This document shows positions 1-9,248 of a stretch of DNA of 64,000 bases, one piece after another (within the stretch, counting starts at the first letter, position 1; every line of letters begins with the position of its first letter). Location: positions 1 through 64,000 of the forward strand of contig JABAQJ010000006.1 in assembly GCA_019186945.1 (NCBI GenBank). The letters run 5' to 3'. The stretch is from Gemmatimonadaceae bacterium (GTDB lineage: Bacteria > Gemmatimonadota > Gemmatimonadetes > Gemmatimonadales > Gemmatimonadaceae). The notes under the pieces were generated by a model. The model had not been told where the DNA came from. It saw nothing but the letters and a program-made list of their open reading frames with translations, and ran no database searches. Position numbers and translations under genes: made by a program.

Positions 1-39
1 CGCGAGGCACACGCATGCCGGCAGCGACCACCGACGCAC

Positions 40-1284
40 TCAGGTGCCCTGCTTGCCGAACGGCAGGCGCATCAACGCGACGCGACCGTTACTGATGACG
101 CCGATCACGTCCGCCAGCGAGCGGATATCCTCGAGCGGGTTGCGCTCCACCACTATCAGGTCGGCTTCGAACCCGGGTTTGATCTGCCCGACGCGATCCT
201 GCAGCCGCAACAACTCGGCGGCCGACGTGGTCGCCGTGCGAAGCGCCTCAAGAGGCGTCATGCCCAACTCGACGAACGACGCTACTTCCCCTGAGACACG
301 GGAGAGACTCTCCGGCCCGTATGGCGTGTCGCTGCCGGTGGCGATCCTGACGCCCAGCCGATGGGCCTTCCGAACCGTCTCCCCCAGACGCGGCAGCATG
401 TGCGCACCACGGGCGCGGAGAATCGGATCGTCGTAATCGCCACCAGGCTGCGTCAAGTCCACCACGGTGATATATGTGGGCACCAGCCACGTTCCGTTGG
501 CCTTCATCAGCGCGAGCGTGGAATCGGAGAGATATGTCCCATGCTCGATGCTCCGTACGCCAGCACGCACCGCGGCATAGGCCCCTTCGTCGCCGTGAGC
601 ATGCGCCATCACCGGGATGTCCTTCTTCGACGCCTCGTCGACGATCCAGCGGAGTTGCTGCTCGGTGTACGTCTGCTTGCGTGGATCCGTGTTGGGAAGT
701 CCGGCGCGCTCAGTACCGCGCGTCTTGATCGCATCGACCCCGCGCGCGATGTTGATCCTGACGACCTCGCGCAATGCAGACTCCGAGTTGACGCCCTGCG
801 CGAACGCACCAAGCCGCGGGTCCGCCAGCATGGTCTCGCCGAGTTCCGGCGACACGAACACGCCGGAGGCAAGCACGTCCGGACCGGCAACCGTGCCGCC
901 CCTGACGAGGTCACGGAGCGCGACGTCCTGGTATGTGGGAGCGCTGGCGCTCCGCACCGTCGTGACGCCGGACTCGAGGGCGCGGCGAGCGCTCGACAGC
1001 GAGGAGATGTGAACGTGCACGTCGATGAGGCCGGGAAGAACGTAACGACCAGCGACATCGATCACTTGCGCATCGGCCGGTGGCGTGAATGGTCCGGTCT
1101 GGATGTCGGCGATCTTGCCGTCGCGGACGACGATCGACGCGTCGGTCGCGAAAGCTCCGCGAGCACCATCGATCAGCCGGGCACGAACGAGCACTATCGG
1201 CCGCGACGGCGCCTGAGCGTTCGACGCATCGGCGGCCAGCAGAAGCGCGGCCGCGACAGCTAGCACGCGGGAAGTTGGAGACAT
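40..1284 (-). CDS. Secreted amidohydrolase family protein (imidazolonepropionase-like)
   Basis: A metal-dependent hydrolase of the amidohydrolase superfamily, 414 residues. It starts with a signal peptide (hydrophobic AAALLLAADA, cleavage near residue 24), so it probably acts in the periplasm. Metal-site residues are visible in order: HVH at 90-92 after PGLIDV, a candidate bridging lysine in DAIKTRG (K187), HAH at 228-230, SIEHG (H248) and the late aspartate in ATGSDTPYG. This order is typical of the imidazolonepropionase/prolidase-like branch. The substrate cannot be told from sequence. The reading frame stays open upstream to 1389, but the signal peptide fits best with the ATG at 1284. It is a single gene, divergent from the next one. 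Confidence 0.85.
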   Translation of the reverse strand: MSPTSRVLAVAAALLLAADASNAQAPSRPIVLVRARLIDGARGAFATDASIVVRDGKIADIQTGPFTPPADAQVIDVAGRYVLPGLIDVHVHISSLSSARRALESGVTTVRSASAPTYQDVALRDLVRGGTVAGPDVLASGVFVSPELGETMLADPRLGAFAQGVNSESALREVVRINIARGVDAIKTRGTERAGLPNTDPRKQTYTEQQLRWIVDEASKKDIPVMAHAHGDEGAYAAVRAGVRSIEHGTYLSDSTLALMKANGTWLVPTYITVVDLTQPGGDYDDPILRARGAHMLPRLGETVRKAHRLGVRIATGSDTPYGPESLSRVSGEVASFVELGMTPLEALRTATTSAAELLRLQDRVGQIKPGFEADLIVVERNPLEDIRSLADVIGVISNGRVALMRLPFGKQGT

Positions 1285-1531
1285 CCTGGGATTCCGGTTG
1301 GGAGTGGGGGGACGGAATGCGAGAATCCTACGAAAAATGTCCGGCGCTGCCATACCCGACGGCGAAAAGGCGCCCATCGGCCGCTGCAATGTCGCTTCGT
1401 CCGCTCGGCTGGCCTCTTAGATGGCCCACCCGATACCCTTGCGTAGTGTCGCCCACACGCCGTCAGTCGTCTGCTCTCCGGACCTGCGTTTGGCATTCAC
1501 CGTCGTCCCACTGGACTTCCAAGGCATTCCG

Positions 1532-2290
1532 ATGAACTTGGACATCATGAGCGACCAGCGACGCCGTTTCGACAACGGAGACTTCCCCTTCGAGGGGCCG
1601 ACCCCGGCTCGCGTGTGGGGCGACCAGTGGCTGCGAGTGAGCGAAAAGGTGCTCAAGGGGCTGAACCACAAGCTTACCAATCGTGTCGCCGCGCTCGAGG
1701 CCGTAGTGACGATCTTCGACCCGCGCGAAGGCCCGGACCCGGAATTGGTCGCGGCCCTTGGCACCGAAGTCAAACAGCTGCACGGACTCCTCCGGCTGTT
1801 CAGACTGATGCCCGCGGAGCCATTCGCCGAGCCGGAAGCGTGCCGATTGCAGGACGTCATGCCGAACGTCGTCCAGCTGCACTGCCACCACGCCGACCTG
1901 AAGGAGATCCCGTTCGAGCTGCAAGAGGACGAGGAGGCCCTCCCCATCCTCGTAAGGCAGTCGGCGCTCCTCCGCTGCTTGCTCGTCGTCCTGGAAGCCG
2001 CTGCCGGCAACGCCCTGCGTTCCGGGACGGGCCTTCCGATTCGTATCGCCTATGCGCAGCAGGGATCGGACGTGGTGATTCGCATTACCGGTCCGGCCGT
2101 ACCCTCCCAGTTGATCTTCTCCGGAGAGGGCAGCTTGCTCCACGCGGTCCGATCGGCGCTGGTTCATGCTCGCGGTCACGTCGAGGCACTGGCGACCCCG
2201 ATGGGCGGTTACGATTCTGTCGCGTTCGAGGTGCGCTTGCCCACACTGGCCGAAGCCCGGCGACTCGATCGCGAAGCGGCGGTCGCCTGA
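1532..2290 (+). CDS. Degenerate histidine-kinase-like protein (DHp-like, no clear ATP site)
   Basis: A soluble protein of about 252 residues. LNHKLTNRVAAL (histidine at 46) resembles the phosphoacceptor H-box and dimerisation helix of histidine kinases. A second half (LLRCLLVVLEAAAGNAL, later VVIRITG) looks like a worn HATPase_c N-box and strand, but clear G1/G2 glycine motifs are missing. It may be a phosphotransfer or scaffold protein and not an active kinase; this is inference. The start was chosen at 1532 (AAGG nine bases upstream); the frame is open from 1421 and 1547 is another option. It converges on the sigma factor gene, with 71 bases between the two stop codons. Confidence 0.55.
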   Translation: MNLDIMSDQRRRFDNGDFPFEGPTPARVWGDQWLRVSEKVLKGLNHKLTNRVAALEAVVTIFDPREGPDPELVAALGTEVKQLHGLLRLFRLMPAEPFAEPEACRLQDVMPNVVQLHCHHADLKEIPFELQEDEEALPILVRQSALLRCLLVVLEAAAGNALRSGTGLPIRIAYAQQGSDVVIRITGPAVPSQLIFSGEGSLLHAVRSALVHARGHVEALATPMGGYDSVAFEVRLPTLAEARRLDREAAVA

Positions 2291-2361
2291 GACAAGCCCG
2301 GACTCCGCCAGACGCGTCGCCCAGGAGACGTTTGCTCCCCGGGGCAATGGTCACCACCGAG

Positions 2362-3114
2362 TCAGGCCACCGCGGTCCGCAGGCTCCCGATGGCGCAGCG
2401 AAGGCGTGCAACCGCGCGCCCCCGAATCTGCGACACACGCGACTCGCTGACGCAGAGTATCTGCGCGATCTCCGATAGCTTCAGATCCTCGAAGTAGTAC
2501 AGCGACAGAACCTGACGCTCGGTCGGCGGCAGGGCGGCAATCGCCGCGTGCAACCGGGACACCTCCTGCTGCCGGGTAAGATGTTCATCGATCTCCGGCT
2601 CGATCGCTGCTTCGCGATGTTCGGCGATGGCGCGCGATCCCGCGCTCGCCTCTGGCGAGCACTCCAGCGGAACGAAACGCGCTCCATCTCCTTCCCACTG
2701 CCACCGGTGGAACGTGCCGACATCGACTCCCATGCGCTGTGCAACGGACGCCGAGTCTGGGACGCGGCCAAGCTCGTTGGTTAGCGACTCGGTCGCCGCA
2801 GTCAATTCGCGGGTACGACGCCGCACCGACCGAGGTACGTGGTCCTGGCGGCGCATCTCGTCGAGCATGGCGCCCCGGATGCGTGGCGCGGCGAACGTGC
2901 TGAATGCCAGGCCCCGCGACTCATCGAAGTTGTTGTAGGCCTCGATGAGGCCCAGCGTCCCGGCACTCACCAGTTCATCCAGCTCGAGTTCCATGGTTCG
3001 GACGCGCGAGAGCTGCCTGGCCACGTGATAGACCAATCCGAGGTGATTTCTTAGGTGGTCTTCTCGGATCGGGGTCGGTTTGGCGGGCTGCGACTGCGTC
3101 CGGGTTGTCGGCAT
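2362..3114 (-). CDS. Sigma-70 family factor, FliA/sigma-28 type
   Basis: An alternative sigma factor of 250 residues that would direct RNA polymerase to a specialised promoter set. Region 2 spans about residues 15-90, with DELVSAGTLGLIEA and FSTFAAPRIRGAMLDEMR, the latter strongly FliA/sigma-28-like. Region 3 follows (RSVRRRTREL and on), and region 4 lies near the C-terminus (LPPTERQVLSLYYFEDLKLSEIA, then the helix-turn-helix ending SRVSQIRGRA). The ATG at 3114 has a good AGGGAG ribosome site; the longer frame to 3231 has no such support. No flagellar genes occur in the window, so its regulon could be motility or something else. See the FlgM-like gene at 6054. Confidence 0.9.
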   Translation of the reverse strand: MPTTRTQSQPAKPTPIREDHLRNHLGLVYHVARQLSRVRTMELELDELVSAGTLGLIEAYNNFDESRGLAFSTFAAPRIRGAMLDEMRRQDHVPRSVRRRTRELTAATESLTNELGRVPDSASVAQRMGVDVGTFHRWQWEGDGARFVPLECSPEASAGSRAIAEHREAAIEPEIDEHLTRQQEVSRLHAAIAALPPTERQVLSLYYFEDLKLSEIAQILCVSESRVSQIRGRAVARLRCAIGSLRTAVA

Positions 3115-3611
3115 GGGACATCGCTCCCTGGGGAGACGGAGTCCTGATCCCGAGCGGATCAGGACCAGCGGTCGCCGGGGAGAAAGGCAACCGACGTTCC
3201 AGCCGGAACCATCGTGGCGACACGAATGCACGGGAGACGCGTCGGCGAGATAAGTCCTTTGTGTTCAGCGGGTTATGTTTGCGTGCACCCGAAACCGTAG
3301 CTCAGAGTGTCGATGACGCCGCTCCCTCGGGCGGGGGGTACTTTGTGCCTCGTGGCAGGAATTGCCCCTGCGAAACTGACTCGCGGCGGCCGACCGACTC
3401 TCGCGGGATCCAGTGGAAAGGGCAAGGATCGGGCGGGCGGAGGGACGCCGCTTCGCTGCGGTGCGGCGCACTGCCTCGACCTGCAGTTCGGTGATAAGCC
3501 GCCGGTAGATTCCTCGCAGTGGTGCGACCGGCAGGGCACCCGTGAGAGCTGCCGCGCACGCATTCAGGGCGCTCGAGCGCTTGATAGCCGCAACAGTCTT
3601 CCGTGGTGTCG
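3115..3611. other. Intergenic stretch between divergent sigma factor and radical SAM genes
   Basis: About 500 bases with no convincing gene on either strand; several overlapping open frames exist but none has a ribosome site or recognisable protein. It should carry the two divergent promoters, yet I see no clear -35/-10 pair. Two GATAA-containing stretches (near 3249 and 3492) recall sigma-28 -10 elements but lack a matching TAAA box. Confidence 0.4.
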
Positions 3612-4625
3612 ATGTCGCACTCCGCACCCTCTTTCAGACACCGGGCGATCATCGCCCGCCGTCGCATCCGCGAGCTCGCCATGATCGGGCGGGCGTTGCT
3701 TTCCACGTCGCACCCGGTCCTGGCGCACGTGGTCGCGACGCGTCGTTGCAACCTTGCCTGTGCCTACTGCAGCGAGTTCGACGGCACATCGCGTCCGGTC
3801 CCTCTCGATGCGATGTTCGAACGGATCGATCGATTGGGCGACCTGGGCACGGCGGTCATCACGATCAGCGGTGGCGAGCCGCTGTTGCATCCGGATCTGG
3901 ACGACATCATTCGGCGCGTCGCGGCGACAGGTGCGATTTCCGGCGTGATAACGAACGGGTATCTGCTTGGCGAGGAGCGGATCAGGCGGTTGAACGGCGC
4001 CGGCCTCGATCACCTGCAGATCTCGATCGACAACGTGTCGCCCGACGACGTCTCGAAGAAGAGTCTGAAGGTGCTCGACCGGAAGTTGCAACTGCTGGCG
4101 GACCACGCCGAGTTTCATGTCAACATCAATTCCGTCGTCGGAGGAGGCGTGCGCCACCCCGAGGACGCGCTGACGATTGGTCGCCGCGCGATCGCGCTCG
4201 GTTTCACATCGACCGTTGGCATCGTCCACGATCGGCGTGGCCAGCTCAGGCCTCTGACCGAGGAGGAGGTATCCGTCTTCGAAGCGCTCATGCGATTCGA
4301 CAAGCGGAACTATTCGCGGTTCAACCAGTTCCAGCGTAACATCGCGAGCGGACGGCCCAATGACTGGCGTTGTCGGGCGGGCGCGCGTTACCTGTACGTC
4401 TGCGAAGATGGCCTGGTGCACTATTGCTCGCAGCAACGTGGCGCCCCCGCGATTCCCTTGGCAGAGTACACACGCGCGGATCTGCGCCGTGAGTTCCTGT
4501 CGGAGAAGGCGTGCGCGCCCAACTGTACGGTGAGCTGTGTGCACCAGATCTCGTTCATAGATCATTGGCGGGCCCCGCAGCGAAAGAGCGCGCTGCGGTT
4601 GCCCGTGCTGGAGCCCGAGGTGTAG
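3612..4625 (+). CDS. Radical SAM protein with SPASM-like C-terminal cysteines
   Basis: A radical S-adenosylmethionine enzyme of about 337 residues. The 4Fe-4S motif is RRCNLACAYC (cysteines 46, 50, 53), followed by ISGGEPLLHP at about 86-95 for SAM binding and a barrel with QISIDN. The C-terminal part has further cysteines (WRC, YVCEDG, HYCS, then CAPNCTVSC) that look like a SPASM or twitch auxiliary cluster. The substrate is unknown; no peptide precursor lies next to it. The start is uncertain: GTG at 3603, ATG at 3612 and ATG at 3681 are all possible and none has a strong ribosome site. It converges on the DUF2891 gene. Confidence 0.85.
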   Translation: MSHSAPSFRHRAIIARRRIRELAMIGRALLSTSHPVLAHVVATRRCNLACAYCSEFDGTSRPVPLDAMFERIDRLGDLGTAVITISGGEPLLHPDLDDIIRRVAATGAISGVITNGYLLGEERIRRLNGAGLDHLQISIDNVSPDDVSKKSLKVLDRKLQLLADHAEFHVNINSVVGGGVRHPEDALTIGRRAIALGFTSTVGIVHDRRGQLRPLTEEEVSVFEALMRFDKRNYSRFNQFQRNIASGRPNDWRCRAGARYLYVCEDGLVHYCSQQRGAPAIPLAEYTRADLRREFLSEKACAPNCTVSCVHQISFIDHWRAPQRKSALRLPVLEPEV

Positions 4626-4643
4626 CCGCTTCGAGGTGTGGCG

Positions 4644-5834
4644 TCAGGGCGATCGCGATCCGGACTGCGTGTGGGCTGCGCTCACCATGTAGTCGACGAG
4701 ATACGTGCCGATCCAGTGTGTGCCGACGTAGTCGGCCTCGTACATGGCGGCCAAACCGCCTCGCGCCTGCAGGTTGGCGATCCGCCGATACTCGGGGATG
4801 CGTGAGTCTCCCGAGGGAAGGGCGGCGGCGATGTCCTCCAGCGACTTGGCGCGGCTGACGGCCAGACCGATCAGATGTGACTTGGCACCCAGCATGTTCG
4901 ACTTCTCGAGTTCCGCATTCAGGCCGGACATCTGCACCACTTGGGTGAGCGCTTTGAACCCGTCGCTGCGCGGCGCCGGAAGGAACGCCGTCAGCCACGT
5001 TCCAAACTCGCCATGCGGAAGCACTTGCCCCATCAGCGCCGCCTCCAGGAGGCAGGGCGAGAAGAAGTCGGATCCGGAGACCTCCACGTTCGGCGCGCAC
5101 CCGACGTCGGCGAGGAAGAACCGGCGTGCGCGCTCCACGACGGTCGCCTCGAGCGCCTTGTCGCCGGTCAGGCGCGTGTACTCGAGCAGCAGATGCAACG
5201 CAAAGGCCGTGTTGGCGTGCGTCCCGACGCGCATCGGTTCGGCGAGAGTCTGCAGATACGGGATCGTTCGCTCCAGCAGCAGCCTTGCGAGGGGCTCGAT
5301 GTTGGCGGCCCACTTCGTGGCATCGGGGTCGTCCCACGACTTCAGCTCCCCGTACAGCCGCAACAGCCAGGCGTATCCGTAGGGACGTTCGAAACTCCGG
5401 TCGCCGTCTTCGGTGAAGAACGTCAGTTCGCCCTTGAGCGACCCGGCCGAAAGGTGCTCGTTCAGCTTCTCGCGGATGAGACGTGCGACGGGAATGGTCG
5501 GATGAAGGCGGAGGATCTTCACCATTGTCCAGGTGGAGTTCACGGCCGAATGCCAATCGGAACAGCCGTAGAAGGCGCGGGCCTTGGCGAAGTCGGGTCT
5601 GATTATCGCCGTCGTTTCGTACAGGTAGCCGCGCCCTTTCGGCGGATCGTGCGGTTTGTCGATGCACGCGAGGGGCAGCGCCACCAGCCACATGGCTGTC
5701 TCACGGTCCAGCCTGAGCGGGCTGGTAGCCGTGTCGGCTGACGCGGAGGCTGCGGAAATCGGTGCCACCAGCAACCAGGCGCTTGCGACGAACCAGCGGT
5801 GCGCTCGGGCGTTTCGATGCAGAGGCTTGGGCAT
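4644..5834 (-). CDS. Secreted DUF2891 family protein
   Basis: A 396-residue protein with an N-terminal signal peptide (WFVASAWLLVAPISAASASA). The rest is rich in alpha helices with motifs of the DUF2891 family: FYGCSDWHSAVNSTWTM near the N-terminus, RPYGYAWLLRLYGEL in the middle and THWIGTYLVDYM at the end, consistent with an alpha/alpha toroid. No reaction is established for the family as far as I know. The frame is open far upstream (to 6440), but only the ATG at 5834 places the signal peptide at the N-terminus. Confidence 0.8.
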   Translation of the reverse strand: MPKPLHRNARAHRWFVASAWLLVAPISAASASADTATSPLRLDRETAMWLVALPLACIDKPHDPPKGRGYLYETTAIIRPDFAKARAFYGCSDWHSAVNSTWTMVKILRLHPTIPVARLIREKLNEHLSAGSLKGELTFFTEDGDRSFERPYGYAWLLRLYGELKSWDDPDATKWAANIEPLARLLLERTIPYLQTLAEPMRVGTHANTAFALHLLLEYTRLTGDKALEATVVERARRFFLADVGCAPNVEVSGSDFFSPCLLEAALMGQVLPHGEFGTWLTAFLPAPRSDGFKALTQVVQMSGLNAELEKSNMLGAKSHLIGLAVSRAKSLEDIAAALPSGDSRIPEYRRIANLQARGGLAAMYEADYVGTHWIGTYLVDYMVSAAHTQSGSRSP

Positions 5835-6053
5835 GGCGTGTGGTCTGGAGGGGCATTGGACGACTGGCGAACATAGTGCATCCGGTTGCCGGTGCCCACC
5901 ACAGCCAGCACTGAAAGCGGGCGATCGTTGCCGGTGGGAAGGAGCTGGACGGGCGGATTTCGGACACACGGAACACCATCGGCACTTTTTTCCCGTTAAG
6001 CGTGGGCCGGCAAGTGACGACACAGGAAAACAGACACATGCAACGGAGCACCG

Positions 6054-6335
6054 GTGAGCAATCAACACAAAGCGCTTCAGTGCCACGTCGATGTCCCCAG
6101 GCGCGACGAGTTCGCGCCGGTGATCAGTACGATTCGCCGGGGGACGCGACGCACCGGAGGCACGACGCGGGATTCCGACGCGAACAGGACCCCGACCTAC
6201 GCCGATGTTGGAAGCGAGACCATGACGCCTGATGTGATCTTGATGTATCGCGCCCGGATTGCCTCCGGGGTGTACGATGCGCCGGCGTCGATTGCAGCGG
6301 TGGCGGAGGCTCTGCGTTCCAGCGGCGATCTGTAG
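6054..6335 (+). CDS. Small FlgM-like protein (putative anti-sigma-28 factor)
   Basis: A 93-residue protein with a polar, probably disordered N-terminal half and a C-terminal region DVILMYRARIASGVYDAPAS followed by IAAVAEAL. This matches the pattern of the FlgM sigma-28-binding helices (basic residue, I, G, Y, spacer, IAxAL). FlgM family members hold FliA-type sigma factors inactive. The start is GTG at 6054 with GGAG six to seven bases upstream. It lies 2.9 kb from the FliA-type sigma gene, not in the same operon. The FlgM link rests on a short motif and is tentative; a plain hypothetical protein is the alternative. Confidence 0.5.
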   Translation: MSNQHKALQCHVDVPRRDEFAPVISTIRRGTRRTGGTTRDSDANRTPTYADVGSETMTPDVILMYRARIASGVYDAPASIAAVAEALRSSGDL

Positions 6336-6451
6336 AAACGCCAGCGACCTCTTTGGCTGGACCGTAGAACGCGGCGCGTTCCACTCTCGGGGGGCGCGCC
6401 GTTCGACTTGAAGTCCTCGCCAGCGACACGACTGCTGCATAGGTTCGTCGG

Positions 6452-7066
6452 ATGCTTCGGCAGGCAGTGACTCACCTCAAGCGATGCGATCCCGTGATGG
6501 CCGGGATCGTATCGCGCGTGGGTCCTTGCCGGTTTCGGATTCGCGCGGAGGGAACGCATTTCGCGGCGCTAACGAGTTCGATTCTGTATCAGCAAGTCTC
6601 CGGTGCGGCTGCGTCTACGATTCAGCGTCGCCTTCATGAGCTGTACGGAGGCCGTCCTCCCGAGCCGGAGGAGTTTCTGGACACGAGCGAGGAATCGCTT
6701 CGCTTGGCGGGGCTCTCTCGGCAGAAGCAGCGGTATATTCGCGATCTTGCGCGCCATGCCATCGATCTGTCGCTACCGTTCGACGAATTGCACGGGATGT
6801 CGGATGACGACGTCATCGCGGCCTTGACGCAGGTGAAAGGCATCGGGAAGTGGACGGCGCAGATGTTCCTCATGTTCCGGCTTGGTCGACTGGATGTGCT
6901 CCCGGACCTGGATCTGGGGATCCGTACAGCGGTTCAGCGCGCGTACCGCATGCGGCGTCCGCCGGATGCCAGGCGTCTCCACAAGGTTGGCGCGCGGTGG
7001 GCGCCGTATCGAACGGTAGCGAGCTGGTACCTCTGGCGTTCGTTAGGTGGTCAGGCCGCCATCTGA
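6452..7066 (+). CDS. DNA-3-methyladenine glycosylase II (AlkA-like, HhH-GPD)
   Basis: A base-excision-repair glycosylase of 204 residues that removes alkylated purines from DNA. The helix-hairpin-helix lies at about 123-145 (LTQVKGIGKWTAQMFLMFRL) and is followed by LPDLDLG, where the second aspartate (about 154) occupies the catalytic position of the family. SSILYQQVS near residue 42 is the usual AlkA-family helix. It is the size of short AlkA forms without the N-terminal Ada-like domain of E. coli AlkA. It sits 14 bases upstream of the epimerase gene, so the two are probably co-transcribed. Confidence 0.9.
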   Translation: MLRQAVTHLKRCDPVMAGIVSRVGPCRFRIRAEGTHFAALTSSILYQQVSGAAASTIQRRLHELYGGRPPEPEEFLDTSEESLRLAGLSRQKQRYIRDLARHAIDLSLPFDELHGMSDDDVIAALTQVKGIGKWTAQMFLMFRLGRLDVLPDLDLGIRTAVQRAYRMRRPPDARRLHKVGARWAPYRTVASWYLWRSLGGQAAI

Positions 7067-7080
7067 CGACCCGGAACTCC

Positions 7081-7977
7081 ATGCGAATTGCCATTGCCGG
7101 AGCGAGCGGTTTCGTGGGACGCGCGGTCGCCCGGGAGCTGCAACGCTCTGGTCACACCATCGTGCGGATTGGGCGGGCCAACGCGAAACGTCCGCCGGAC
7201 GTGGTCTGGGATCCGGCGCGGGGCGAGTTGCCTTCCGGTGGCATTGCCGAGTGCGAGGTGGTGGTGAACCTGGCGGGCGCCACGATCGCCCATCGATGGA
7301 CTTCGGGACGGAAGCGGGAGATCCTTGCCAGCCGTTTGGAATCGACCGGCTTGCTGGCGACGACCATGGCCTCGTCGCCGGTACGTCCGCGCCTTTTCGT
7401 ATCCGCGTCGGCGGTGGGCTACTACGGAGACACCGGGGACAAGCGAGTCGACGAGTACAGCCCCAAGGGCGTCGGGTTTCTTGCGGACGTGGTGGCCCAG
7501 TGGGAAGCCGCGGCGGTTCCGGCCCGCGATGCCGGGATCGCGGTGGTGCATCCGCGTCTCGGTCTCGTGATAAATGCATCCGGAGGGGCGGTCGCTCGCC
7601 TGCTGCTGCCGTTCAAGCTAGGGGCGGGCGGCAGGATCGGGACGGGACGCCAGTGGTTTTCGTGGGTCGCGCTCACGGATGCGGTGCGAGCCATCCGGTT
7701 CCTGATAGAGGGGCCGACCCTCACCGGCGCCGTGAACGTGGTGTCGCCCGCGGCCGTGCGGAACGTGGAGTTTACGGCAGCGCTGGCCCGCGTGCTCGGC
7801 CGCCCCGCTCGGGTCCACGTTCCCGAGTCGGCCGTCCGTGCCGTCTTCGGACAGATGGGCGAAGAGATGCTCCTTGCCGGTCAGCAGGCGATTCCCCGCC
7901 GTTTGACCGCGGCGGGTTTCAAGTTTGAGCTGCCGGACATCGCCGACGCGTTCCGGGTCGAGCTGGCGAACGGGTGA
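7081..7977 (+). CDS. TIGR01777 family epimerase (YfcH-like)
   Basis: An extended short-chain dehydrogenase-like protein of 298 residues. The NAD(P)-binding motif GASGFVGRAV is at residues 7-16; family signatures VNLAGATIA, VSASAVGYYGD, RLGLVI and GTGRQWFSWV follow in the expected order and distance. The family is widespread and its substrate is not firmly known. The start ATG at 7081 follows the glycosylase gene closely, and its TGA stop overlaps the GTG start of the symporter gene (GTGA at 7974-7977), which suggests translational coupling. Confidence 0.88.
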   Translation: MRIAIAGASGFVGRAVARELQRSGHTIVRIGRANAKRPPDVVWDPARGELPSGGIAECEVVVNLAGATIAHRWTSGRKREILASRLESTGLLATTMASSPVRPRLFVSASAVGYYGDTGDKRVDEYSPKGVGFLADVVAQWEAAAVPARDAGIAVVHPRLGLVINASGGAVARLLLPFKLGAGGRIGTGRQWFSWVALTDAVRAIRFLIEGPTLTGAVNVVSPAAVRNVEFTAALARVLGRPARVHVPESAVRAVFGQMGEEMLLAGQQAIPRRLTAAGFKFELPDIADAFRVELANG

Positions 7978-9248
7978 GCCTGGCCGCCCGAGTCTTCATC
8001 GCCCTCGTCCTCGGCCTCCTCGCCGGGATGCTGGTCGCTGCCTTCCCCGTTCCTGCGCTCACGCGTACGGTCGCGGTGCTCGATCCCGTCGGTACGCTGT
8101 GGGTCAATGCCATCCGCATGACTGTCGTCCCCCTGGTGGTCTCGCTCCTGATCACCGGAGTGGCGTCGTCAGCGGATGCACGAGTCGTGCGCGATGTGGG
8201 AATTCGCGCGTTCGCCGCGTTTGTCGGCTTGTTGCTGCTGGCGGCTGTCGTCGGTCTGACTCTCGTTCCGCTGCTGTTCAAATGGCTGCACGTGGACCCG
8301 GCAACCGCCGCGGCCCTTCGATCGGGAACGGTCAGTGCCGCGGACGCGGCGGCACGCGTTCAAGGATTCAGGGAATGGCTCGTCGGGATTGTCCCCGCCA
8401 ATCCCGTCAGGGCGGCCGCCGACGGAGCGATGCTCCCGCTGGTGGTCTTCGCGCTGGCGTTCGGGCTTGCCCTCATCCGGATCGCCAACGATCGGCGCGA
8501 GGTCGTGCTCTCGTTCTTCGCCGGAGTCGCGAGCGCGATGCTGGTCATCGTGCGCGCGATCATCGCACTCGCGCCGGTCGGCGTTTTCGCCCTCATGCTG
8601 CCGGTTGCCAGCCGCACCGGTACCGCGGCAGCCAGCGCCCTGGGCTACTACCTCGCGGCGATGGTCACTGCCTGCCTGAGCCTGATCGCGATACTCTACG
8701 TGATGGCACGAGCGATCGCTCGCGTGCCTGTCGCCCGTTTCGCTCGAGGAGTGTTCCCGGCGCAGGCAGTCGCGGTCAGCACGCGCTCCTCGCTTGCCTC
8801 CTTGCCGGCACTGATCGAAGGAGCCGATCAGCGGCTTGGCCTGCCGGTAGCAACAACGAGCGTCGTTCTTCCCCTGGCCGTCTCCACGTTCAAGATCGGC
8901 TCGCCGGTGGTGTGGATGGTGGCGGTTGTCTTCCTTGCCAGGTTCTACGGCGTGACGCTCGCCCCAATCGACTATCTAATGGTTTCCGCCACGGCGCTCC
9001 TCACCAGCTTCTCGGTGCCCGGCGTACCCCATGGGTGGCTGCTCGTGATCTCACCCCTGCTCGTGACGATGAACATCCCGGCCGAAGGGATCGGATTGCT
9101 GATCGCGGTCGACGCGATTCCCGACATCGTCGCCACCACACTCAACGTCACCGCCGACATGGTTGCGGTCGCGATCGTGGCCCGGACGACGACGCCGGTC
9201 GCATCGTCGCGGACTACGGGACGACCAGCGGCATTGCCCACTCCATGA
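7974..9248 (+). CDS. Dicarboxylate/amino acid:cation symporter (DAACS family)
   Basis: An inner-membrane secondary transporter of 424 residues related to GltP/DctA, which take up glutamate, aspartate or C4-dicarboxylates with protons or sodium. It has about eight hydrophobic segments and a re-entrant region with STRSSLASLPALIEGADQRL, the serine-rich loop of this family, followed by PLAVSTFKIGSPVVWM and DAIPDIVATTLNVTADMVA near the C-terminus. The GTG start at 7974 overlaps the previous stop. The 3' end overlaps the end of the convergent hydrolase gene by 35 bases. Confidence 0.9.
   Translation: MSLAARVFIALVLGLLAGMLVAAFPVPALTRTVAVLDPVGTLWVNAIRMTVVPLVVSLLITGVASSADARVVRDVGIRAFAAFVGLLLLAAVVGLTLVPLLFKWLHVDPATAAALRSGTVSAADAAARVQGFREWLVGIVPANPVRAAADGAMLPLVVFALAFGLALIRIANDRREVVLSFFAGVASAMLVIVRAIIALAPVGVFALMLPVASRTGTAAASALGYYLAAMVTACLSLIAILYVMARAIARVPVARFARGVFPAQAVAVSTRSSLASLPALIEGADQRLGLPVATTSVVLPLAVSTFKIGSPVVWMVAVVFLARFYGVTLAPIDYLMVSATALLTSFSVPGVPHGWLLVISPLLVTMNIPAEGIGLLIAVDAIPDIVATTLNVTADMVAVAIVARTTTPVASSRTTGRPAALPTP

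Noticed and set aside
361-1263. Long plus-strand open frame opposite the amidohydrolase gene
   Set aside because: It encodes an arginine- and histidine-rich peptide without recognisable motifs, while the minus strand has a complete amidohydrolase. It is a GC-rich shadow frame, like many others in the window.
6370-6412. Terminator-like GC-rich inverted repeat after the FlgM-like gene
   Set aside because: The stem is only about seven pairs with a bulge, a long loop and no T-run.
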